Shown in pieces: positions 1 to 5,945 of a DNA stretch of 6,019 bases. The notes below the pieces were generated by a model, which was not told the origin of the DNA, ran no database searches, and saw nothing but the letters and a program-made list of their open reading frames with translations. Positions within the stretch are counted from its first letter, which is position 1. Each line of letters opens with the position of its first letter. Origin of the DNA: Alphaproteobacteria bacterium (GTDB taxonomy: Bacteria > Pseudomonadota > Alphaproteobacteria > UBA11222); the NCBI GenBank assembly GCA_003454415.1, contig DMKG01000297.1:1-6019 (forward strand), written 5' to 3'. The position numbers and the translations under genes are program-made.

Positions 1-387
1 GCCGCCGACATCGGCGCCGCGCTCCACGATCCTGATGCTTTCGACCCCATATTCGCGAAGTTTGGCGGAGGCCAGCAGCGCTGAAAATCCGCCGCCGATG
101 AACAGGCATTCCACCGTGTCGTTGATGGGCGCGCGGGGCTCGGGCTCACCGCCAAAAGTGTCGATCTCATACCGCGCAAGATCGCCTTCGAGTTCATAAA
201 TATATTCGTTCGTGCCTTTGGGCTTGTATTTCAGCCGCAGATCACGCTCTTCGGCGAATTTCTGCTTGATGGCTTCGTAATATTCCTGCGGTTTTTTTGC
301 GGAGGGCGGCGTCTTGTATAACTGCCCGCGTTGAAGGTCGAGAAGTTCCTGCTCTTTTTCTGATCTTTTTTCCTGGGATTCTGACAT
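1..387 (-). CDS. FAD/NAD(P)-dependent flavoprotein monooxygenase (FMO / Baeyer-Villiger type), N-terminal part, runs off left edge
   Basis: The 129 visible residues are the N-terminus; the frame is open to base 1, so the C-terminal part is missing. A charged, mostly helical-looking extension of about 90 residues, rich in Glu, Lys and Gln, precedes a beta strand and the FAD-binding turn CLFIGGGFSALLA (residues 94-106). This is a GxGxxG-type motif with Ala103 in place of the third Gly. Glu122 in IRIVERG, at the end of the second strand, is the expected FAD-ribose ligand, and ADVGG (125-129) begins the loop that in this superfamily continues into the GGTW-type motif. These proteins use NADPH, FAD and O2 to oxygenate ketones or heteroatoms; the substrate here is unknown. 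The ATG at 385-387 is preceded by a good ribosome binding site and a probable promoter, so the gene is likely expressed separately from the upstream lipid genes. The NADPH domain and the BVMO fingerprint lie outside the window, so FMO versus BVMO cannot be decided. Confidence 0.85.
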   Translation of the reverse strand, partial: MSESQEKRSEKEQELLDLQRGQLYKTPPSAKKPQEYYEAIKQKFAEERDLRLKYKPKGTNEYIYELEGDLARYEIDTFGGEPEPRAPINDTVECLFIGGGFSALLASAKLREYGVESIRIVERGADVGG

Positions 388-395
388 GGCTTCCG

Positions 396-401
396 TCCTC
401 T
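396..401 (-). promoter_or_regulatory. Ribosome binding site of the monooxygenase gene
   Basis: On the minus strand AGAGGA lies 8 bases before the ATG at 387. It supports that ATG over the overlapping out-of-phase frame that could start at 503. Confidence 0.7.
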
Positions 402-479
402 GGTGGTTTTATTTCTTAATTCTGCAGGTGCTGGATTCTGTCGTTCTGCTGGAGGCGTCTCTGTGTTTCCAGCCATTTG

Positions 480-498
480 GCCGGATTGCCTGTCCGGC
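480..498 (-). other. Short inverted repeat in the monooxygenase 5' leader
   Basis: GCCGGA (480-485) and TCCGGC (493-498) form a perfect 6-bp stem around a 7-base loop, inside the presumed untranslated leader about 95 bases before the start codon. No T-run follows on the minus strand, so it does not look like an intrinsic terminator. A second weaker pair, GCTGGA (448-453) with TCCAGC (468-473), lies just downstream. No known riboswitch was recognised. It may simply be a leader hairpin. Confidence 0.35.
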
Positions 499-525
499 AG
501 CATAACATTGCGTTAGCGGTTTAAT

Positions 526-537
526 CTAGTATACTAG
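526..537. promoter_or_regulatory. Perfect 12-bp palindrome over the -10 box, candidate operator
   Basis: CTAGTATACTAG is a perfect palindrome and contains the TATACT -10 hexamer on both strands. A dimeric regulator bound here would block RNA polymerase. The core TAGTATACTA resembles the T-n-G-T-n-A-C-n-A pattern known for GntR/FadR-type repressors; assigning that family is inference. No regulator gene lies in the window. Because the palindrome is symmetrical it also gives a plus-strand -10, with TTGCGT (508-513) 16 bases upstream, but no plus-strand gene follows. Confidence 0.45.
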
Positions 538-557
538 TTTGATAAAACCGATTGCAA
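528..557 (-). promoter_or_regulatory. Probable sigma-70-type promoter for the monooxygenase gene
   Basis: Reading the minus strand, a -35-like TTGCAA (557-552) is followed after 18 bases by a -10-like TATACT (533-528). This predicts transcription starting near 520 and a leader of roughly 130 bases before the ATG at 387. The region is clearly more AT-rich than the surrounding genes. The -35 lies about 50 bases past the spt stop codon, and no strong terminator is seen between them, so read-through from the lipid operon is also possible. The match is by eye only. Confidence 0.55.
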
Positions 558-599
558 GAACAGTTTCGGCCGAAAACCGGATTGAACGCGGAGCCCCGT

Positions 600-1841
600 C
601 TATTCCGCCGGCAGGGGGATTTTGGCGCCATTAACGGCGGACGCTTGCGGGGCGATCATTCCCAGCCGCTGGCCCACCCTCGTAATGGCGGCGATGGCGC
701 GGTCGATGTGCTCGTCGCTGTGTACGGCGTTGACGCTGGCGCGCAGCAAAGCCAGGCTGGAGGGCGTGGCTGGGGGCAAGGCCAGATTGAGGTAAACCCC
801 CTCTTTCAGAAGCTGTTTCCAGAACTCAACCGCCATTTCCCGGTCCGGCATTTTGATGGCCACCACCGGATTGGGCGAAGGGCCAAGTTCAAAACCCTGG
901 CGGGCAAGACCCCGGTAAAACCGCAATCCATTATCCCTGACTTTCCGCCCCAAGGCCGGATCGGAGGAAATCTTGTGAAGCGCCGCGGAGACGGATGCGA
1001 TGATCGAAGGCGGCAGGGAGGCCGTGAACATATAGGGCCTGCTGGCGACGCGCAAAAGATCGAAGCCCTCCAGATCGGAGACCGCGAAACCGCCAACCGC
1101 GCCCAGACTTTTGCTGAAGGTGCCGGCAACGAAATCCACATCCGCCTCGACGCCCGCGGCTTCACACAGACCGCGTCCGCGGTTCCCCAATACGCCCATG
1201 GAATGGGCTTCATCGACGATCAGATAGGCCCCGGTTTCGCGTTTGACCGCGGCAATCTCCCGCAGGGGGGCGGCGTCCCCCAGCATGCTGTAGATGCCTT
1301 CCGTGACAATGATCCTGCAGCCGGGCCTGCCTTTCAGGCGGCTGATTCTTTTCGCCAGATCCTCCGCGTCATTATGCCGGAAACGGATGATTTCAGCCGC
1401 GCTTAACCGGCACGCGTCGTAAATCGAGGCATGGCTGTCCGCATCGATCAGCAGATGATCCTCGCGCCCCGCCAGCGCCGAAATCAATCCGAGATTGGCC
1501 TGATATCCGGTTGAAAACACCATGGCCGAGCGTTTGCCGTAAAACTGCGCCAACTGCTTTTCCAGCGCCGCATGACCGGCGTAAGTGCCATTCGCGATGC
1601 GGGATCCGGTGGTGCCGGTGCCGGATTTGCGCAGCATCTGAACACCCGCTTCCACGCAATCGGGATCGAAGGTCAGGCCCAGATAATTGCTTGTGCCGAA
1701 TAACAGGACGCGCCTGTTTTCCACGACGCCTTCAGCGGGTGAAAGGATTTCGTCAAAGCGCACCGACAGCGGATTCTGGCCAGTTTGGGCAAGCGCGCCG
1801 AGAGCGTCGCGAATATCAGAAAACTTATCGAAAATCGGCAT
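600..1841 (-). CDS. spt: Serine palmitoyltransferase (PLP-dependent alpha-oxoamine synthase)
   Basis: This 413-residue protein has the full fold-type I alpha-oxoamine synthase layout and the usual length of soluble bacterial SPT. It would condense L-serine with an acyl thioester, losing CO2, to give 3-oxosphinganine, the first step of sphingolipid synthesis. Visible landmarks are FGTSNYLGL (48-56), His137 in DADSHASIYDA (stacks on PLP), DEAH at 210-213 (Asp210 to the pyridine nitrogen, His213), the PLP Schiff-base lysine Lys244 in GTFSKSLGAVGGF, RPYMFTASLPP (268-278), and Arg367 in LLRASVNA, the position that in characterised SPTs contacts the substrate carboxylate. The ATG shares its A with the TGA of the acyl carrier protein gene (TGATG), implying translational coupling. 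The paralogues KBL, BioF and HemA are the alternatives. The adjoining carrier protein, reductase and acyl ligase make SPT by far the best call. Confidence 0.9.
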   Translation of the reverse strand: MPIFDKFSDIRDALGALAQTGQNPLSVRFDEILSPAEGVVENRRVLLFGTSNYLGLTFDPDCVEAGVQMLRKSGTGTTGSRIANGTYAGHAALEKQLAQFYGKRSAMVFSTGYQANLGLISALAGREDHLLIDADSHASIYDACRLSAAEIIRFRHNDAEDLAKRISRLKGRPGCRIIVTEGIYSMLGDAAPLREIAAVKRETGAYLIVDEAHSMGVLGNRGRGLCEAAGVEADVDFVAGTFSKSLGAVGGFAVSDLEGFDLLRVASRPYMFTASLPPSIIASVSAALHKISSDPALGRKVRDNGLRFYRGLARQGFELGPSPNPVVAIKMPDREMAVEFWKQLLKEGVYLNLALPPATPSSLALLRASVNAVHSDEHIDRAIAAITRVGQRLGMIAPQASAVNGAKIPLPAE

Positions 1842-2095
1842 CAGGCGGCGTCTTTCATAAGGGCTTCAATGGTCACGCTTAAATCCTGGATGGTTTCCAC
1901 ATTGGCGATCTGATCAAGGGGAATCAGAATGTCAAACCGCTCTTCCAACTCCATGATGAAGTCCATGATGGCGACCGAATCCAGTCCCAGGTCCCTTGCG
2001 ATTTTGGTATTGCCGGACAAGGGCGCGCTGGCAGGCGCTATTGCGGCAAGCGCCCCAATGATCTGGGCTGCAATCTCGTCTGCCTTGTGCGCCAA
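1841..2095 (-). CDS. acpR: Acyl carrier protein of the sphingolipid pathway (AcpR-like)
   Basis: This 84-residue acidic protein has the four-helix ACP pattern. The phosphopantetheine attachment site is Ser40 in DLGLDSVAIMDF (35-46), followed by the acidic recognition helix with ELEERF (49-54). The phosphopantetheinyl arm would carry the fatty acyl chain supplied by the acyl-AMP ligase and present it to serine palmitoyltransferase, the next gene, whose ATG overlaps this stop by one base. The start is a TTG at 2093-2095: an in-frame TAG sits only two codons upstream (2102-2104), no ATG or GTG precedes the conserved helix, and GAGGG lies 9 bases ahead. The first in-frame ATG (Met44) would remove Ser40. 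The symbol follows the Caulobacter gene in the same position. A housekeeping AcpP role is unlikely given the context and divergent sequence. Confidence 0.88.
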   Translation of the reverse strand: MAHKADEIAAQIIGALAAIAPASAPLSGNTKIARDLGLDSVAIMDFIMELEERFDILIPLDQIANVETIQDLSVTIEALMKDAA

Positions 2096-2104
2096 AAGCC
2101 CCTA

Positions 2105-2109
2105 CCCTC
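2105..2109 (-). promoter_or_regulatory. Ribosome binding site supporting the TTG start of the carrier protein gene
   Basis: GAGGG on the minus strand lies 9 bases before the TTG at 2095. It overlaps no coding sequence and helps justify the unusual start codon. Confidence 0.55.
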
Positions 2110-2163
2110 AAGAATGAAACCCGCGCGGCCCCCCTCAACAGAGCCTCCACGCCTGGTTAACCT

Positions 2164-2205
2164 CGATTTGACTGATTTTTAAGATTTTTTACATCAGGTC
2201 AATCG
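2164..2205 (-). promoter_or_regulatory. AT-rich imperfect inverted repeat with a possible internal promoter for acpR-spt
   Basis: The 125-base gap between the reductase and the carrier protein gene is the largest inside the cluster. Two 13-base arms, CGATTTGACTGAT (2164-2176) and its near reverse complement at 2193-2205, flank 16 bases of A/T-rich sequence. With single-base bulges they pair over 12 positions. On the minus strand TTGACC (2202-2197) matches a -35 box well; A-rich -10 candidates at 15-16 bases are only fair. An 8-bp palindrome GGTTAACC follows at 2155-2162. It may be an internal promoter with an operator, or a processing hairpin. It is not a typical intrinsic terminator. Confidence 0.35.
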
Positions 2206-2220
2206 GTCTTATGTATGAGG

Positions 2221-3168
2221 TTACAACCAGCCCTGCCCCTTATACCATGTAACTGTCTTAAGAAAACCACATTTCAAAGGGATTTCCGGCGTCCAGAGCG
2301 TCTCTGGCGGCGCCAGCGCAGGATCTGATCCCCAGTCTGCGTGCAGGATTTCGCGCGCTTTATCCAGGGTTAACATAGGCGTGGCTAAACTGATTCGCGC
2401 CATCAGACTGCCTGCGCCGCCCGCCAGACGGACAAGGGAGGCGGGCAAAGACAGATTGACCGGACGCACGCCAAGCGCTTCTGCGGTCGCAAGAGCGATT
2501 TCATCCCAGCCATACCCTTTCCGGCGAGCGTCCGTGATCTCGTACTGGCTGCGCGGGGGCGCGTTGCCGGCAAGGACTGCGATCGCGCCTGCCGCGTCGG
2601 ACACGTGCACGAGACATATCCTTGCGTCCTTTCCCCCCGTCCTCAAGGCGACGCCCCGGTTCGCCGCCCGGAAGAGGGGCAGAATTTCAATATCCCAGGG
2701 TCCATATACCGCGCAGGGGCGCAGGATGATCCAGTCGTGCCGGGGGGCGAGGTTTTGACGCAAAACGTCCTCGGCCTGCCGCTTGCTGGCGGCATAGGCG
2801 GAAAGTTGCGGCTCTCGCGCCGCCATAGACGACACGAGAAGCAGGCGCGCCGCCTGGCCGGATGTATTGAGCGCCGCAACGAGTTTGGCGGTTCCCTCCA
2901 CATTCACTCTGTGAAAATCCGCCGCTTTGCGCGCTTTGACCAACCCGGCGGCGTGCACGACAAGATCGGCGCCCCGCACCAGGGCGCCTAACGATTCCAC
3001 GCTGGACAGATCGCCGGGGACAACCTCCATCTCCAGCCCGGAAAACTGCTCATGGACCGGAAACCGCCGGGCGAGGATACGGACGCGCCAGCCCTGCGAG
3101 GCCAGCGCCCGGACGAGATAACGGCCAAGAAAGCCGGTTGCGCCCGTGACCGCGGCCAGTTTCCCCAA
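2221..3168 (-). CDS. cerR: NAD(P)-dependent SDR reductase, likely ceramide (3-oxoceramide) reductase
   Basis: This 315-residue extended SDR/epimerase-type protein has an N-terminal Rossmann fold with TGATGFLG (8-15, the GxxGxxG turn), a conserved Ser113-Ser114 pair, the catalytic YAASK (Tyr125, Lys129), RPCAVYGP (150-157), and a typical C-terminus ending in KGQGWL. In Caulobacter the protein from the equivalent position reduces the 3-oxo group of the newly made ceramide; that substrate is inferred here from context. The frame opens only inside the end of the acyl ligase gene and its first usable start is a TTG at 3166-3168. It sits 2 bases past the ligase TGA and directly before the first beta strand, so the TTG start is nearly forced. 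No strong ribosome binding site is seen, which suggests re-initiation by ribosomes finishing the ligase. A sugar-nucleotide epimerase is the generic alternative. Confidence 0.85.
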   Translation of the reverse strand: MGKLAAVTGATGFLGRYLVRALASQGWRVRILARRFPVHEQFSGLEMEVVPGDLSSVESLGALVRGADLVVHAAGLVKARKAADFHRVNVEGTAKLVAALNTSGQAARLLLVSSMAAREPQLSAYAASKRQAEDVLRQNLAPRHDWIILRPCAVYGPWDIEILPLFRAANRGVALRTGGKDARICLVHVSDAAGAIAVLAGNAPPRSQYEITDARRKGYGWDEIALATAEALGVRPVNLSLPASLVRLAGGAGSLMARISLATPMLTLDKAREILHADWGSDPALAPPETLWTPEIPLKCGFLKTVTWYKGQGWL

Positions 3169-3170
3169 GG

Positions 3171-4985
3171 TCAGGACCGGCTGGCGGCCGCGCGGCGGGG
3201 AAGCGCGCCGTCAATGGCCACGGAAACTGTGGAATCCGCCTCATCGTAGCCGCCCGCCTGATAGATCTGCCGCGCCTTCGTGCGGCTCAGCTTGCCGGAA
3301 GAGGTCTGGGGCAGACTATGGGGCGCCACAAGCCGGACTTCGCAATCCAGGCCGGCGCTGGCGCGAAGCGCTTCGCTCACCGCCTGACGTAATTCCGCAC
3401 GGCCCGCCGGATCCGTCTTCCTGCACTGCACCAGCACGACCACTTGTTCCGACACACCCCCGTCCAGCGAAAAGGCCGCCACATCGCCGCTTCGCAAACC
3501 CGCCACTTCATGCTCCACAGCCCATTCCAGATCCTGCGGCCAGATATTGCGGCCATTGATCAGGATAAGGTCCTTCGCCCGCCCGGTAATCACCAGTTGA
3601 CCCTTGATGAGATAACCGAGATCGCCTGTGTCCAGCCACCCATCCGGGGATAATGTCTGGCTGGTTTCTTCCGGGTTGCCGAAATATTCCCGCATCAGGC
3701 TGGGGCCGCGCACGAACAGGCGGCCGACCTGACGCTCTCCCAGGGCCACGCCATCAGAATTACGGATTTCCATCTCGTGCTCCGGCAGAACCGGCCCGCA
3801 CAGAACAAAGCTCCGGCTTCGTTCCGCACCCGCGCCATTTCCGGTGTCATGGTTGAGGGCGGGCGAGGCGACGCCTGCGTCTTCAAGCAGATCGAGACTG
3901 ACCGTATCCGTCTCTATGCCCGTGGAAAGCGGGGCAAAGCTGATGGCGAGGGTGGCCTCCGCCATGCCAAAACTGGCTACGAAGGATTCCCTGCGAAATC
4001 CGTTGCCCGCAAAGCGGGCGGCGAAATCCGCCATCACCTGCGGACGGATCATGTCCCCGCCAATTCCTGCGACACGCCAGCGCGACAGATCAAGCCCGGC
4101 AAGGGCGGCGCTGGTGGCGCGCCGCGCGCACAGGTCATAACCAAAGGACGGGCTGAAGGAAAGGCTTGCGCCGTGGCGCGAGATCAGGGTCGGCCAGATC
4201 AGCGGACGCCTGGCGAATTCCCTGGTGGCTACATAATCCACGCTGATCTGTGTGGTCAGAGGCGTCAGCAGAAACCCTACCAGACCCATGTCATGGTAAA
4301 AGGGCAGCCACGACATGCATCGGTCGTGGGGCGTGGTTTTGAGCCCGTGCCGGGTGATCGCCCTGCAGTTGCTGAGCAGGGCCTGCTGGGTGACGGCAAC
4401 CCCCAGGGGAAAGCGCGTGCTGCCGGAAGAATATTGCAGATAGGAAAGCTGGCCGGGCGATATTTCCGGCAGTTCCATCTCTTCTCCGGAAAAAGCGTCA
4501 AACGCCCGCAGGGTCCCAGCCACTTTCAGCGGCAGACCTTCCGACGCCTGGAGCATCATGCTTTCCAGCATGGCGGGGTAAAGAAGCGCCGAGGCGCCTG
4601 AGCTCTCCATCATCCGGCGTATATGACTGACATAACCCTGGGCGCCCCCAAACGCCACGGGAAGCGGCATCGGCACAGGCACGAGTCCTGCGTATTGGCA
4701 GGCGAAAAACGCCCGCACGAAATCCCCATCGGTTTCGGCGATCAGGGCGATCCTTTCCCCGGCCTGCAGCCCCGTCTTCAGCATGCGTCCGGCAAGATCC
4801 AGCGCCGCCCGCCGCAGATCGAAATAGCTCAGCGCCTCCTGTAGTTCTCCACGTCCAGAATAAAAATTGAAGCCCTGCCGTCCCTGGGCGGCGTAATCCA
4901 GCGCTTCGGTCAAGGTGGCGAAATCCGCCGGGCGAAACCACCCCGCTTTCGTGACTTCCTGCATCTCGAACTCTTTTTTTATCAT
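3171..4985 (-). CDS. aasR: Fatty acyl-AMP ligase / acyl-ACP synthetase (AasR-like)
   Basis: This 604-residue member of the ANL adenylating superfamily activates a fatty acid with ATP to acyl-AMP and, in this pathway, is expected to transfer it to the dedicated acyl carrier protein. Visible motifs, in order: phosphate loop YLQYSSGSTRFP (182-193), WLPFYHDMGL (226-235), SFGMAEATLA (338-347), GWLDTGDLGY (449-458), GRAKDLILINGRN (468-480) and the C-terminal catalytic Lys565 in SSGKLSR. The WLPFYHDMGL form and overall length are typical of fatty acyl-AMP ligases rather than CoA ligases. The start could be the ATG at 4985 (only AGG two bases ahead) or the ATG of Met8 at 4964, preceded by AAAGAG at six bases; domain content is the same. 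The upstream flippase ends 44 bases away, and the reductase begins 2 bases after this stop, consistent with one operon. Confidence 0.88.
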   Translation of the reverse strand: MIKKEFEMQEVTKAGWFRPADFATLTEALDYAAQGRQGFNFYSGRGELQEALSYFDLRRAALDLAGRMLKTGLQAGERIALIAETDGDFVRAFFACQYAGLVPVPMPLPVAFGGAQGYVSHIRRMMESSGASALLYPAMLESMMLQASEGLPLKVAGTLRAFDAFSGEEMELPEISPGQLSYLQYSSGSTRFPLGVAVTQQALLSNCRAITRHGLKTTPHDRCMSWLPFYHDMGLVGFLLTPLTTQISVDYVATREFARRPLIWPTLISRHGASLSFSPSFGYDLCARRATSAALAGLDLSRWRVAGIGGDMIRPQVMADFAARFAGNGFRRESFVASFGMAEATLAISFAPLSTGIETDTVSLDLLEDAGVASPALNHDTGNGAGAERSRSFVLCGPVLPEHEMEIRNSDGVALGERQVGRLFVRGPSLMREYFGNPEETSQTLSPDGWLDTGDLGYLIKGQLVITGRAKDLILINGRNIWPQDLEWAVEHEVAGLRSGDVAAFSLDGGVSEQVVVLVQCRKTDPAGRAELRQAVSEALRASAGLDCEVRLVAPHSLPQTSSGKLSRTKARQIYQAGGYDEADSTVSVAIDGALPRRAAASRS

Positions 4986-5029
4986 TACCTGAAGGATCAG
5001 GAAGCCGATCCCCCGAACCAGACATGCTT

Positions 5030-5944
5030 TTACGCTGCCGGCGCGTTGGTGCGAAGTAATTTTTCTGTAACAAAGACCTGTCCGGCCAGATTAACCAATG
5101 TCGCCAGAAGGAGGGCGATTCCGGCCCCAACCAGCCCCAGGAGTGGACATAACAGGAACAACAACACTAGATAGGCCAGTGTCGACCCAATTCGTATGCG
5201 CAGGGCGGACCCGGCGAGGCCAGAGGAAATCAGCATCGGCTCCAGGGGAAAGGCCGAAAGACGCAGCGCCGCCGCCGCGCCCAGCACGCACATCACGCCA
5301 TATGCGGCGGTGAGTTTGGGGCCAGCTATCAGGTTCAACAACAGGGGGCCTGCAAAAATCAGGATCGCCACCATCAGGCTCGCCACTACGCCCGCCAGTA
5401 AAGAAGCGCGAAGAATGAAGCGGCGCATTTCGGCGATGGCCTTGCGGGCTGAAAGCCGCGCCAGTTCGGGATATATGCTTGGCGTCAGCAGCTTTACCGG
5501 GGCCGTGAGCGCTTCCGACAATTGACGCGCGACACGGTAGAGCGCAGCGCTGCCCGCCCCCAGCAAAGCTCCGACCGCCAGGGTTCCAAAATGCGAAAAG
5601 GTCAGTTGCAGGCTGCTGTTGAGATTGGTTGACCAGACAAAGCCCCATACCTTACGGTCCGCCGCCCAGACGGAAGACGATTCCGGCCCGGTTGCGGAGG
5701 GCGCCGCCAGCACCCCGTGCCGGCGCAGCTCTCTCAGACACATGAGGATCAGGACAAGCTGGGGCAGGACATTCGCCAGACCCCAGACCAGCAGATAGGC
5801 GCCAAGTCCTGCGCCCTGATAATAGGCAATGGCCGCGCCGATCAACCGGATGAGCGAGCCCAGACTGCTTTGCGGCGCGATCAGATCAAACCGGTCAAAC
5901 AGACGCATCACCCCGGTAGCCGTCCCCACCTCGAGCAGGATCAC
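5030..5944 (-). CDS. Wzx/MATE-like polysaccharide or lipid flippase, N-terminus missing
   Basis: About 305 residues of a polytopic inner-membrane protein end at the TAA at 5030-5032. Near the visible start is the motif TGVMRLFDRFDLIA (10-23 counting from base 5944), which in polysaccharide transporter (Wzx/RfbX, MATE-like) proteins usually lies around residue 150. Some four membrane helices are therefore probably absent. Hydrophobic segments follow at about 31-43, 47-70, 117-135, 178-205, 213-233, 250-268 and 268-292. The family moves lipid-linked sugars or other lipids across the inner membrane. The GTG at 5942-5944 is not a real start: the frame stays open upstream into homopolymer sequence judged artefactual, so the gene is cut by a contig end and not naturally truncated. 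Position 44 bases ahead of the acyl ligase gene suggests co-transcription and a possible role in exporting a (glyco)sphingolipid, which is inference only. Confidence 0.8.
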   Translation of the reverse strand: MILLEVGTATGVMRLFDRFDLIAPQSSLGSLIRLIGAAIAYYQGAGLGAYLLVWGLANVLPQLVLILMCLRELRRHGVLAAPSATGPESSSVWAADRKVWGFVWSTNLNSSLQLTFSHFGTLAVGALLGAGSAALYRVARQLSEALTAPVKLLTPSIYPELARLSARKAIAEMRRFILRASLLAGVVASLMVAILIFAGPLLLNLIAGPKLTAAYGVMCVLGAAAALRLSAFPLEPMLISSGLAGSALRIRIGSTLAYLVLLFLLCPLLGLVGAGIALLLATLVNLAGQVFVTEKLLRTNAPAA

Positions 5945-5945
5945 G

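Noticed and set aside
231..503. 90-codon minus-strand frame overlapping the start of the monooxygenase gene
   Set aside because: Its first part is the leader and the rest is the monooxygenase gene read in another phase. The composition is Arg/Pro/Asn-rich without domain, and the ribosome binding site serves the ATG at 387.
558..599. Possible intrinsic terminator of spt
   Set aside because: The palindrome at 564-575 has no room for a loop and is followed by only short T-runs on the minus strand; not a credible terminator.
552..1406. 284-codon plus-strand open frame
   Set aside because: It lies wholly antisense to spt, its translation has no recognisable domain, and spt has every catalytic residue. 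Long antisense frames are common in GC-rich genes.
1932..2150. 72-codon minus-strand frame over the acyl carrier protein gene
   Set aside because: Out of phase with the clear ACP frame carrying Ser40, and its translation resembles no known protein.
3777..4601. 274-codon plus-strand open frame
   Set aside because: Antisense to the core of the acyl-AMP ligase, whose motifs are intact; the translation is Gly/Arg/Gln-rich and unrecognisable.
4498..5130. 210-codon minus-strand frame bridging the flippase and ligase genes
   Set aside because: Out of phase with two well-supported proteins; no domain seen.
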